Shown: positions 1-8,187 of the stretch, piece after piece
Position numbering within the stretch: the first letter of the stretch is position 1
Layout of the letters: every line of letters starts with the position of its first letter
NCBI GenBank assembly: GCA_963677625.2
Contig: CAXXSW010000002.1
Coordinates: forward strand, 682,001 to 746,000
From: UBA1351 sp963677625
GTDB lineage: Bacteria; Bacillota; Clostridia; Lachnospirales; Vallitaleaceae
Direction: 5' to 3'
Length of the DNA stretch: 64,000 nucleotides
The notes under the pieces: model-generated
The model's input: the letters and a program-made list of their open reading frames with translations, nothing else
What the model was told of the DNA's origin: nothing
Database searches by the model: none
Program-made: the position numbers and the translations under genes

Positions 1-1
1 C

Positions 2-31
2 AAATATATGGAGGGTAAAAGTCATGAATGA
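2..31 (+). CDS. 3' end of upstream gene, probably MrpF/MbxB-like subunit (partial)
   Basis: The first bases read in frame 2 as KYMEGKSHE followed by TGA, overlapping the next start codon. A short charged tail overlapping the MrpG gene is what the end of an MrpF-type subunit looks like in Mrp/Mbh/Mbx operons, where order E-F-G is conserved. Only nine residues are visible, so the identity rests on operon order. Frame 1 also closes with TAA at 16-18, so the reading frame is not certain. Confidence 0.4.
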   Translation, partial: KYMEGKSHE

Positions 32-311
32 AATCATTGGACTATTTTTTATGATCTTGGGCAGCCTGTTTTATATTTTGGCAGGTCTTGGTCTGATCCG
101 AATGCCTGACGCATTTAATCGAATCCAGGCAGGAACTAAAGCGACAACACTTGGAACCTTTTCTATTCTTCTAGGTGTGGGTATATACGATGTTAAAAGT
201 TTGCCAAAAGCTCTTCTTATTATTGTCCTAATTGCTCTTACCAATCCTATAGGGAGCTCACAATTGGCTCGTACAGCATATAAAAATGGTGAAAGAGGGG
301 TGGCAAAATGA
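24..311 (+). CDS. MrpG/MbxC-like cation antiporter subunit
   Basis: A 95-residue membrane protein of the MnhG/MrpG (PhaG) family, with about three transmembrane segments and the family-typical stretch LGLIRMPDAFNRIQAGTKATT near residues 22-42. In Mrp antiporters and in Mbh/Mbx complexes this small subunit is part of the sodium/proton module in the cytoplasmic membrane. It has GGAGGG 9 bases upstream and overlaps the next gene by 4 bases. It is the first complete gene of an operon reaching to 10041; MrpE- and MrpF-like genes should lie upstream. Family assignment is clear; membership in an Mbx-type complex follows from the neighbours. Confidence 0.9.
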   Translation: MNEIIGLFFMILGSLFYILAGLGLIRMPDAFNRIQAGTKATTLGTFSILLGVGIYDVKSLPKALLIIVLIALTNPIGSSQLARTAYKNGERGVAK

Positions 312-655
312 GTTTACAATTAGTCCTTCAGTACATCCTTGGTGGTGTCATGATTCTTGTAGGAATTTTGGCTGTTTCTTCAAAAAAAGTTATCAACGCT
401 ATTATTTATATGTCTCTGCTCAGTCTCCTTGCCGTTGTTGGTTTTGTCCTCATGAATGCTCCAGATGTAGCTGTTACAGAAGCGGTTATCGGTTCAGGTT
501 TGGTGACATTTCTCTTTATATTTACGCTTTTAGGTGTGAAGAAAAAATCAGTCTCTAGAGAACCATCTATAGAGGATTTGGATATTCACGGTCAAACGGT
601 GGTGTTTGAAAAGAATCAAGTAGCAAAAGCTAGGAAAGGAAGTGAGACTATATGA
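308..655 (+). CDS. MbhD-like subunit (DUF4040)
   Basis: A 115-residue protein with three hydrophobic helices and the DUF4040/MbhD signature NAPDVAVTEAVIGSGLVT at about residues 50-67. This matches the C-terminal part of MrpA and the free-standing MbhD/MbxD subunit of archaeal and Thermotogales complexes. It helps form the ion-translocating membrane arm. The tail after residue 80 is charged and probably cytoplasmic. It overlaps its neighbours by 4 bases on each side, as expected for translational coupling. Confidence 0.88.
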   Translation: MSLQLVLQYILGGVMILVGILAVSSKKVINAIIYMSLLSLLAVVGFVLMNAPDVAVTEAVIGSGLVTFLFIFTLLGVKKKSVSREPSIEDLDIHGQTVVFEKNQVAKARKGSETI

Positions 656-1332
656 AAAAAATATTGTCAGGTCTTCTCCTTCTGCTCCTGTTTGGATTAT
701 TGTATATAAATATGTTTGATGCTTCTATTGAGTTTAATAAAATGGACCTTGATGAGGTGGACGGTTCTTATTATAGTCAAGAGCCGCTTGTATCTAATTT
801 GGTTACGGGCATTGTAGTTGATTATCGATCCTTTGATACATTGGGCGAGGTCACGGTCTTGTTTGTGTCCAGTTTAGGTGTTGCTTTTATTATGGGTGGA
901 TTAAAAGGTCCTGTTGAATTCAAGTATAAAGATTCCTTTTTCTTATTGGTTGGTTCAAAAGTTTTGTTTCCGATTATCGTCCTTATTGGCGTTTTCATGT
1001 TCGTTCATGGTCATTTGACACCAGGTGGAGGTTTTCCAGGTGGAGCTCTTATCGCTGGAGCTATGTTGCTCTTATATATGTCTAATAAAGACTTTAGAGC
1101 TAATATGAGAGGCTTCAAAGCCCTTGAAGGTTCCATGGGTTCCATTTATGTCCTTTTGGGTATAGTTGGCATACTTTCAGGAACATATTTCTTGGAAAAT
1201 ATCCTTGATATTGGGCAACTTGGGGATCTTTTCAGTGGAGGATTGATTCCAATTATCTATATACTTATTGGATTGAAAGTTGGTAGCGAGTTAACCGGTA
1301 TTTTTGATTATTTTATGAAAGAGGAGGTGTAA
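652..1332 (+). CDS. MbhE + MrpB (MbxF-like) fused subunit
   Basis: A 226-residue protein that joins two parts. Residues about 1-85 resemble MbhE or the extreme C-terminus of MrpA (signature VTGIVVDYRSFDTLGE). Residues about 90-225 are an MnhB/MrpB domain with HGHLTPGGGFPGGALIAGA, the hallmark of this family. Such an E+F fusion fits the Mbx arrangement, in which no separate E gene is found. About six transmembrane helices are expected. It overlaps the preceding gene by 4 bases and sits 3 bases before the next. Confidence 0.87.
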   Translation: MKKILSGLLLLLLFGLLYINMFDASIEFNKMDLDEVDGSYYSQEPLVSNLVTGIVVDYRSFDTLGEVTVLFVSSLGVAFIMGGLKGPVEFKYKDSFFLLVGSKVLFPIIVLIGVFMFVHGHLTPGGGFPGGALIAGAMLLLYMSNKDFRANMRGFKALEGSMGSIYVLLGIVGILSGTYFLENILDIGQLGDLFSGGLIPIIYILIGLKVGSELTGIFDYFMKEEV

Positions 1333-1335
1333 TGG

Positions 1336-1668
1336 ATGCATATCCCAGGAGTAGCCTTATTCTTAATCGGCCTTTATGGTATTATAACCAACCGTCATCT
1401 TATTAAAATGATTGTAGCAGTAAATATTATGGAAGTAGGTTTGAATATATTTATTATTTCTGTTGCCTATGGTGAGAATACCATTGCACCCATTCTTACA
1501 GGTTCCAACATGAATGTTCATAACTTTGCTGATCCATTGCCACAGGCGTTAGTATTGACGGCTATTGTTATTGGTGTCGGAACGACAGCAATCATGTTGG
1601 CGGTTGCACGTAAACTATACCAGCAATATGGTACTTTTGATATGAATGAAATGGAGGCAAAATCATGA
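1336..1668 (+). CDS. MrpC/NuoK-like subunit (MbxG-like)
   Basis: A 110-residue, three-helix membrane protein of the MnhC/NuoK family. The conserved region NIMEVGLNIFIISVAYG and the DPLPQALVLTAIVIG segment (about residues 66-80), typical of MrpC, are both present. ATG at 1336 has GAGGAGGTG a few bases upstream and directly follows the stop of the previous gene. It overlaps the next gene by 4 bases. In Mrp and Mbx complexes this subunit packs against the MrpD-type channel. Confidence 0.92.
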   Translation: MHIPGVALFLIGLYGIITNRHLIKMIVAVNIMEVGLNIFIISVAYGENTIAPILTGSNMNVHNFADPLPQALVLTAIVIGVGTTAIMLAVARKLYQQYGTFDMNEMEAKS

Positions 1669-3152
1669 TTAGACCGGTTTTACTCATAGCATTACCTTTG
1701 CTTTTTGCCTTTTTATCTGTCTTGTCAACAAAATACAGGAAAGCTTTGTTAATGATTGTTACTATCATTAATGCTGTTGTGGTTTTTCTGCTTGAAAAGG
1801 GAACGTATTTTATTGGTAACCACAGTGGTCCATACGGAATAGCACTGGTCCTTGATGACTTTAGCCTTTTCGGTGCGGTCGTATTGAACTTACTTTTTGC
1901 CTTGCTTATATACTTGAATCTTATTAAAGTGGAAAAGACAGCAAGTGTCCTTATGGTTGCTCTTGCAGGACTTAACGGTGTTCTCCTTACAGGGGATATG
2001 TTTAACCTATTTGTCTTTTTTGAAATCAGTGCCATAGCAGGATACATTATTGCAGCTACCAACAAAAAGTTGATACATGTTTTCCATTATATGATTATTG
2101 GAATAGTTGGATCATCTCTTTATCTCTTTGGCCTTATCCTTCTCTATACGCAATATGGAACCCTTAATATGGCTAAGCTTAGGGGACTTATGATGAATTC
2201 AGGTGAGCCTACTACTTACATACCGATCATACTAGTATTTGCTGGCCTTGCAGTTGAAACCAAACTTTTACCTTTTAATTCATGGGTGAAGGGAATTCTT
2301 GCTAATAGTGATTCACTGGTAGGTCCTATGATTGGATCCATTTATTCAGGTGTTTTTCTTATGGCCTTTGGACGACTATTTACGGATGTTTTTGTCTTAA
2401 GTAGTGAGGTTCGTATCATCTTAAGTCTTATTGCTGTTATGACAATAATTGCTGGTGAGTTGGCGGCTTTTGCCTCCATGAAACTTAGAGAGATTTTCCT
2501 TTATTCCAGTATTGGTCAGTCAGGACTTGCAGTCGTTCTTTTCCTTAACGGTTATGGAAGTATTGCCGTGCTTGTGGTGTTAGCCAATATATTGTCTAAG
2601 TTTATTCTTTATACTTTGGCAGGAACCATGGCTAACAGTCATAAGGAAAATGAACACACAGCTTTTGAACATATTCTAAATAATACTGTGGATAACCATG
2701 ACCACGTGGATGCTCTCACGGGGATATTCATTAAAAATCCTTTAAACGGTGTCGCTTTTACAGTAGCCTCCTTATCTCTAGCTAGTTTACCTCTGTTTTT
2801 TGGCTTCTTTGTTAAGATGAATGTCCTCTATGGTATGTTCCAACAAGGAGATTATACATTACCAGCAATCATTCTTGCGGTGTCATTGGTAGAGGGTGCT
2901 TACATCATGAGGATTTTAGTTCGTTTGTGGAATCCCGGTAATGAAGGTAGCAAGTCTTCAAAAGCAGCTATGACACCCCTTAATTATGAAATTGATCAAA
3001 TCGTATGCATTGCCCTACTTGTTATCAGTTTATCATTGGTCGTGCTTGGCATTTCACCAGACTTAGCCATAGACAGGGCTGATGAAGCAGGAAAGGCACT
3101 GGAACATAATATTAGCGTTGAATATATTGAATTGGAAGGAGGATTAAAATAA
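1665..3152 (+). CDS. MrpD/NuoN-type ion-translocating subunit (MbxH-like)
   Basis: A 495-residue polytopic protein of the proton-conducting transporter family (MrpD/NuoL/M/N). The motif GDMFNLFVFFEISAIAGYII carries the conserved acidic residue of TM5, and ETKLLPFNSWVKG the conserved lysine of TM7 with the PFHxWL-like loop. About 14 helices are predicted. It is the first of two large channel subunits encoded in tandem, as in Mbx/Mbs operons (H and H-prime). The channel function is family knowledge; which ion is moved cannot be read from the sequence. Confidence 0.9.
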   Translation: MIRPVLLIALPLLFAFLSVLSTKYRKALLMIVTIINAVVVFLLEKGTYFIGNHSGPYGIALVLDDFSLFGAVVLNLLFALLIYLNLIKVEKTASVLMVALAGLNGVLLTGDMFNLFVFFEISAIAGYIIAATNKKLIHVFHYMIIGIVGSSLYLFGLILLYTQYGTLNMAKLRGLMMNSGEPTTYIPIILVFAGLAVETKLLPFNSWVKGILANSDSLVGPMIGSIYSGVFLMAFGRLFTDVFVLSSEVRIILSLIAVMTIIAGELAAFASMKLREIFLYSSIGQSGLAVVLFLNGYGSIAVLVVLANILSKFILYTLAGTMANSHKENEHTAFEHILNNTVDNHDHVDALTGIFIKNPLNGVAFTVASLSLASLPLFFGFFVKMNVLYGMFQQGDYTLPAIILAVSLVEGAYIMRILVRLWNPGNEGSKSSKAAMTPLNYEIDQIVCIALLVISLSLVVLGISPDLAIDRADEAGKALEHNISVEYIELEGGLK

Positions 3153-4978
3153 TGACATTACTGACTATTATACTTTCTTTAATCGTCCTTGGATTTGCAG
3201 CTTATTATATGACTGGTTTTCATAAAAAGGCAGGAGCCTATATGACCTTGATTGGTTCACTAGGGACCTTGATTCTCTTTCTTATAGAAGGGGATTCTCT
3301 TCAGGCGGGTGGACATATTGGGATTATCCAGTTTACTATGTCTCCGCTGGGATGGTTTTTTAGTGTGATTATGTTACTTGTTTATGCTATGGTTGCCTTT
3401 TTTAACCCATATTGGATGAAGAAAGTTCTGCACCCAGCTGCTTACAACATGCTTTTCTTGTTGTCATTAGCAGGTACGATTGGCGTATTTATGTCCGATC
3501 ACTTTATCGTGCTTTTCCTATTCTGGGAGTTAACCGTATGGTCCTCTATGTTTATCATTCCTATGGGTAAGTCTAGAAATGCTTCTCTTGTATATTATGC
3601 CATGAGTACTTTTGGATCCTTTACTTTCCTTTATGCTATTTTCATGCTTTATGCCAACTTCGGTTCTTTTGAAATCAGTCAAGTACTGGCTATCGCTGTT
3701 AATAAACCAGGAATTGCTATTGCATCTTTTATACTTATGCTACTAGCTGGGTTTGTTAAGTTGGGGATTTTCCCCTTTCATATTTGGCTACCAATGGCTC
3801 ATGGTAATGCTCCAGATACTTTTTCTCCTATTCTTTCCGGTGGACTTGTTAAACTTGGAGCTTTTATCACAATTTTGATTACAACACTTTTACCTATACA
3901 TCAGATATGTGGAGACCAGGTAACTGTATTCGGTCTACCGGTTATGATTTACCTCTTTATGGTCTTAGGTGGTATCTCAATCGTAGTGGGTACCCTTATG
4001 GCGATTAAACAGGATGATGCAAAGAAGTTATTAGCGTATTCATCGGTTGCCAACGGTGGATATATCCTGATTGGTATATTACTTTATAATGAAATGGCCC
4101 TCAGTGGTGCTCTTATTCATATCTTTGCCCATGCCATTGCTTCAGCAACAGCTTTCTTGACCATTGCTGCTGTTGCCTACCGTACTGGAACAACCAAAAT
4201 GAGTGAGCTAGGCGGTATTATTCATAGGATGCCGATTACCTACATGGTATACCTTATGTCCATTATTTCTATGGCAGGTATTCCTCCAATGACAGGTTTT
4301 ATTTCCAAATGGTTATTATTCCAAGCGCTAGCTGATCAGGGAATGTTTTTCCTAGCTATGACCATGTTTTTTGGCTCAGTTGGATCCTTCCTCTACGTAT
4401 TTAGACCTTTGTCAGTTGTATTCTTGGGTCAGTTAAAGCCACAGCATGAAGATGTAAAAGAGGCGCCCATTGGAATGCAGATACCTATGTATATTCTTTC
4501 TGCAATCACTATTTTCTATGGTGTATTTCCTCACAGTTTAGTCAATTATACGGCTAAGATAGAGGCGGCACTAGGTTTTACTAAGACAATAGAAACCAAT
4601 GCACTTGTTATTGAAGGAACTAATGGAGCTTTAAATGCACCACTTGTTGCAGGAATTTTTGCCCTTGGCTTTGTCCTCGCCTTACTTATTTTCCTCTTGG
4701 CACCAAAATCCAGAAAAGTTACTCTGATGGATACCTTTACAGCTGGTGAATTTATCTATACGCCGGAACTTTATCATGCTGGATATGCTTACTATGCGCC
4801 ACTTGAGAGAATGTATGCTAGACATCCGAATATTGTTAAGTTCTACGCTACGATGGTTGAAAGCATAAAGGATTTAGGTGAGTTTATAAGATCTGTTTTC
4901 TTCAGTAAATGGGCCGGTTGGGGTGTCTTCTTTATTCTGGTAACCTTGATTTTAGTAATGTGGGGTGAAAAGATATGA
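3152..4978 (+). CDS. Second MrpD/NuoL-type ion-translocating subunit (MbxH'-like)
   Basis: A 608-residue channel subunit. LFLFWELTVWSSMFII supplies the TM5 glutamate and GIFPFHIWLPMAHGNAPD is the classical NuoL/MrpD loop; AHAIASATAFLTIA carries the TM8-region histidine. It is about 110 residues longer than its neighbour. The extra C-terminal part includes a further hydrophobic helix at the very end, resembling the extended NuoL/MbxH-prime form. It overlaps the previous gene by one base and the next by 4. Two tandem channel subunits distinguish the Mbx/Mbs layout from single-channel Mbh hydrogenases. Confidence 0.9.
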   Translation: MTLLTIILSLIVLGFAAYYMTGFHKKAGAYMTLIGSLGTLILFLIEGDSLQAGGHIGIIQFTMSPLGWFFSVIMLLVYAMVAFFNPYWMKKVLHPAAYNMLFLLSLAGTIGVFMSDHFIVLFLFWELTVWSSMFIIPMGKSRNASLVYYAMSTFGSFTFLYAIFMLYANFGSFEISQVLAIAVNKPGIAIASFILMLLAGFVKLGIFPFHIWLPMAHGNAPDTFSPILSGGLVKLGAFITILITTLLPIHQICGDQVTVFGLPVMIYLFMVLGGISIVVGTLMAIKQDDAKKLLAYSSVANGGYILIGILLYNEMALSGALIHIFAHAIASATAFLTIAAVAYRTGTTKMSELGGIIHRMPITYMVYLMSIISMAGIPPMTGFISKWLLFQALADQGMFFLAMTMFFGSVGSFLYVFRPLSVVFLGQLKPQHEDVKEAPIGMQIPMYILSAITIFYGVFPHSLVNYTAKIEAALGFTKTIETNALVIEGTNGALNAPLVAGIFALGFVLALLIFLLAPKSRKVTLMDTFTAGEFIYTPELYHAGYAYYAPLERMYARHPNIVKFYATMVESIKDLGEFIRSVFFSKWAGWGVFFILVTLILVMWGEKI

Positions 4979-5880
4979 CAATTACAGTAATGAATTTTCT
5001 AGTCGCACTGATGATGGCGCTAAGTGGTTGGTTTCTTCAGACTTCTGTTAGTGGAATCACCCGAAAAACTGTTGCCAGGATGCAAAAACGTTATGGTCCT
5101 GTTTGGTATCAAAACTTTAGGGACCAGTTCAAATTATTAAGTAAACGAAGTGTCACCCATGGTTGGATTTTTGATTTTGGTGTTATGATGGCTCTTGGTG
5201 GTATTCTTGCTACTGCTATGTTTATGCCTGTAGCTGGTATCGTTGCCTTTAAAGGTTTTGACAATTTCTTTATCTTCGTATATTTATTTGCGGTTGGTAT
5301 GCTGGGCATGGCTATGAGCGCTGTTGGATCAGGTAACCCCCTTGCAAGTATTGGTGTTATGAGAGCCTTAACACAGATGGTTGGTTATGAAGTACCTTTT
5401 ATGGTAGTTATTTTTGCCCTCATTCATGTCAGAGATACGAGTTCAATTAGCCTCTTGGTGGATATTCAGAAGACATCAGGTTGGAATATTTTCCTTATGC
5501 CAGTAGGAACGATTGTAGGCTTCATTAGCCTCATGGGTATGCTTGGCAAAAAACCATTTGATACCTTTATTGCACCAGCTGAGCTGGCATCTGGTCCTAT
5601 GGTTGAGTATGGTGGAAAGCAACTGGGTATGTTGATGATCCTTCATGAAGTATCTTCCTTTATTGAGATTTCCTTATTCGTAAACCTTTTCCTCGGTGGT
5701 GGTGAAAATATTTTTGAATTCTTGATTAAGTACTTCTTGGTCTATACATTGGCTTCATATATTTCTAATGTCCTTGGTCGTTTTAAAATCGATCAGGTTG
5801 TAGCTTTTTATTACAAAGTACCTATTGTTCTTGCATTGGCTCAAGCCGCCATGCTGGTTATTTTTGGTTGGGGGGTGTAG
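4975..5880 (+). CDS. NuoH-like membrane subunit (MbxM-like)
   Basis: A 301-residue membrane protein of the respiratory complex I subunit 1/NuoH family, about eight helices. It has the GITRKTVARMQKRYGPVWYQ segment near the N-terminus and the FDTFIAPAELASGPMVEYGG loop in the middle, equivalent to the conserved PFDxxEAExELVxGxxxEY loop. It links the hydrophilic Fe-S arm to the ion channels. It overlaps the preceding channel gene by 4 bases and its end carries a strong ribosome binding site (GGGGGTG) for whatever starts at 5884. Confidence 0.92.
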   Translation: MTITVMNFLVALMMALSGWFLQTSVSGITRKTVARMQKRYGPVWYQNFRDQFKLLSKRSVTHGWIFDFGVMMALGGILATAMFMPVAGIVAFKGFDNFFIFVYLFAVGMLGMAMSAVGSGNPLASIGVMRALTQMVGYEVPFMVVIFALIHVRDTSSISLLVDIQKTSGWNIFLMPVGTIVGFISLMGMLGKKPFDTFIAPAELASGPMVEYGGKQLGMLMILHEVSSFIEISLFVNLFLGGGENIFEFLIKYFLVYTLASYISNVLGRFKIDQVVAFYYKVPIVLALAQAAMLVIFGWGV

Positions 5881-5914
5881 AAAATGACAGGAAAAGATAA
5901 GTGTAAAAGTATTA

Positions 5915-6547
5915 TTGACGCTCCGTCAGGTATGTATAGTGGACCAAATCAATGAAGGTGTTTTTCACCAGATGAAAGTGTCAGAAATCCCAAATGAAAG
6001 AATGACACCAAAGGAAAAACAGAAACGATGGGATAAAATGGCCAATTATTTTCGTGCCAATTCCTTATGGATGCTTATGTATTGTACAGGTTGCTGTGCT
6101 GTTGAATTACCACAGGCGATGACGAGCCGATATGACATGGAACGTCTTGGTATGGGACCTATGGCAACACCAAGACAGGCAGACATACTACTAATTACTG
6201 GTTACTTAAGTCTTAAGACTCTTAGACGTTTAATCTATACTTATGAGCAAATGAGTGAGCCTAAATATGTTGTTGGATTTGGACCATGTACCCTTAATGG
6301 TGGTATCTATCATGATTCCCATGCGGTTATTAATCAATTGGACCAATATGTACCCATCGACTTGTATATTGCCGGTTGTATGCCTAAGCCAGAAGCTGTT
6401 ATGAATGGTTTTCAGGATTTAATTGACCTGATTGAATCAGGAAAAGCTACCGGGTGGAAAGACTACCACGCACGTTATGAATGGTACAAGCAAAATCAAA
6501 AAGATGCCCTTGGAGAGGTGATGGTCCATGATGAATTCCACGAATAA
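5915..6547 (+). CDS. NuoB-like Fe-S subunit (MbxJ-like), start uncertain
   Basis: About 190-210 residues of the NuoB/small hydrogenase subunit family. It contains YCTGCCAVELPQAM, TSRYDMERLGMG, a GPC motif and AGCMPKPEA, which supply the ligands of one 4Fe-4S cluster next to the NuoD-like partner. The reading frame opens with TTG at 5915 without a visible ribosome binding site; ATG 5972 is a downstream alternative, also poorly equipped. The only well-placed site (GGGGGTG at 5871-5877) serves ATG 5884, which lies in another frame and stops after 23 codons. A real or sequencing frameshift at the N-terminus is therefore possible. The body of the protein is secure. Confidence 0.88.
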   Translation: MTLRQVCIVDQINEGVFHQMKVSEIPNERMTPKEKQKRWDKMANYFRANSLWMLMYCTGCCAVELPQAMTSRYDMERLGMGPMATPRQADILLITGYLSLKTLRRLIYTYEQMSEPKYVVGFGPCTLNGGIYHDSHAVINQLDQYVPIDLYIAGCMPKPEAVMNGFQDLIDLIESGKATGWKDYHARYEWYKQNQKDALGEVMVHDEFHE

Positions 6548-7085
6548 AGAAAGTTTACTAGCTATGGTTTCCCAGCTAAAAGAACGTTTTTCGGTTGAAT
6601 CCGTTACCTACATACAAAATCATGAGGTCCATATAGAACTTCCAAATTCAGATATTCATGGGGCCTTAACCTACTTAAAGACAAGCGGATATAGACAGTT
6701 GTCTGCCCTTACCTGTGTTGATTGGTTGAAGGAAGGTAAGTTCCAGTTAATCTTCAATGTCTTTGATTGGTCAAAAGGTGACCGTATTGTCCTTCAGACT
6801 AAAGTGGACAGGATGAATCCAAAAGGTAATCCACCACGATTTAACACTATTACCAGTATTTACCATGGTGCCAAGTACTATGAACGTGAAGTCCATGAAT
6901 TTTTTGGAATTGTATTTGAGGGAAACCCTGATGCCCTTAAACAGCTTTTTTTAGAACAGTGGGATGATATACCACCTATGAGAAAAGATTTCAATTCCAG
7001 AGAATACTCTGACAAAAAATATATTAAGCGTGAATACCGCAAATCTTTTGGTGAAGAAGGAGGTGAACCTTTTGAAAGAGATTAA
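6528..7085 (+). CDS. NuoC-like subunit (MbxK-like)
   Basis: A 185-residue protein of the 30 kDa subunit (NuoC) family. The conserved stretch SIYHGAKYYEREVHEFFGI (about residues 109-127) and the C-terminal PPMRKDFN match the family signature. It has no cofactor motif; NuoC subunits clamp the NuoB/NuoD core of the peripheral arm. It starts inside the end of the NuoB-like gene (20-base overlap) and its own end overlaps the NuoD-like gene, so the three are translationally coupled. Confidence 0.9.
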   Translation: MMNSTNKESLLAMVSQLKERFSVESVTYIQNHEVHIELPNSDIHGALTYLKTSGYRQLSALTCVDWLKEGKFQLIFNVFDWSKGDRIVLQTKVDRMNPKGNPPRFNTITSIYHGAKYYEREVHEFFGIVFEGNPDALKQLFLEQWDDIPPMRKDFNSREYSDKKYIKREYRKSFGEEGGEPFERD

Positions 7086-8178
7086 ATTGTTTTTAGGACC
7101 ACAGCATCCGGGCATGCATGGAAATGCATCGGTTCATATGTATGTGGAAGGCGACATGATCAACAAATCAAGATTGGTTCCCGGAATGCTTCACCGTGGT
7201 TTTGAAAAATCAATGGAAAACCGAACTTGGATGAATAATATAGGCCTGATTCCAAGGGTATGTGTTGTTGAACCAGATATAAACGAGATGTGTTTTGCTC
7301 AAGGTGCTGAAACCTTAAGTGAGATAGATGTACCGGAAAAAGCCCACTATATTCGTATGCTGATTCTTGAAATGGCAAGGATTTCCATTCATATGATGAG
7401 TTTAGGTGGAATAGGCGGGCCAACTGGGCTTTACACTGCTATGTATTGGGCTCAGGCTGACAGGGACAGATTTCTAGATATATTCGAAGCTATTACCGGT
7501 CACAGGGTCTATCATATGTATATTGTTCCGGGTGGGGTTCGTAAAGACTTGCCACCGGGAATTGATGGCCTTGTTCGCAAGACGATTGATGATTTGGAAT
7601 CTAGATTGCCTGAATATGATGATTTGATATTTAATAATCCAACTATGCAGGCTAGAATGAAAGATCAAATCCTCCTTCCTGAGGAAGTTGTATGGGATCT
7701 TGGTGTTACAGGTATTGGTATGCGATCAGCTCTAGGTAAGCCTTATGATGTTCGTAAGGTAAATCCCTATGCAAGATACAATCAAGTTGAGTTTGATGTA
7801 CCAGTAGCTAATTATTCAGATGCTTATACAAGAATGAAACTTAAGCTCATGGAAGTTTATCAAAGTATCCGTATCATTCGACAAGTTCTTGATGGTATGC
7901 CGGAAGGTAAGCCTAATGTACGTATTTCAAGAGGTAGTGCCCTAAAATGGACGGTGAAAGAAGGGCAAACCTATTCAGCCATTGAATCTTCCCGTGGAGA
8001 ATTTGGCTACTACATGGTTTCTGATGGTGGAACCAATCCCTATCGTGTAGCCGTACGTGGCGCTTCTTATCCACAAGGCTTATTAGGAGTTGAAAAGTAT
8101 ATGCCTGGAACACGAATTGACGATGCACCTTTGTGGTTTGATACTATGGGTATCTGTTCACCTGAGATTGATAGATAG
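7072..8178 (+). CDS. NuoD-like large subunit without NiFe ligands (MbxL-like)
   Basis: A 368-residue protein of the NuoD/group 4 NiFe hydrogenase large subunit family, with LFLGPQHPGMHGN at the N-terminus. TTG at 7072 is chosen as start because AAGGAGGTG lies 6 bases upstream; the upstream GTG at 7030 has no such site. The two ligand motifs that would hold NiFe as CxxC are each reduced to CxxE: RVCVVEPD near residue 62 and ICSPEIDR at the C-terminal end. Without four cysteines no NiFe centre can form, so this is not a hydrogenase. It resembles Mbx/Mbs large subunits and pairs with the NuoB-like protein. Confidence 0.9.
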   Translation: MKEIKLFLGPQHPGMHGNASVHMYVEGDMINKSRLVPGMLHRGFEKSMENRTWMNNIGLIPRVCVVEPDINEMCFAQGAETLSEIDVPEKAHYIRMLILEMARISIHMMSLGGIGGPTGLYTAMYWAQADRDRFLDIFEAITGHRVYHMYIVPGGVRKDLPPGIDGLVRKTIDDLESRLPEYDDLIFNNPTMQARMKDQILLPEEVVWDLGVTGIGMRSALGKPYDVRKVNPYARYNQVEFDVPVANYSDAYTRMKLKLMEVYQSIRIIRQVLDGMPEGKPNVRISRGSALKWTVKEGQTYSAIESSRGEFGYYMVSDGGTNPYRVAVRGASYPQGLLGVEKYMPGTRIDDAPLWFDTMGICSPEIDR

Positions 8179-8187
8179 GAGGAAGTT

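Noticed and set aside
286..558. A 90-codon open frame overlapping the MrpG and MbhD-like genes.
   Set aside because: It has odd composition (many Cys and Ser) and lies wholly across two well-supported genes in another frame; it is a shadow.
1592..2065. 157-codon minus-strand frame opposite the MrpC and MrpD-type genes.
   Set aside because: It is antisense to two clear family members with conserved motifs and has no start site context.
7072..8178. NiFe hydrogenase large subunit.
   Set aside because: The four cysteine ligands are not present; both CxxC motifs are CxxE, so a hydrogenase call would be wrong.
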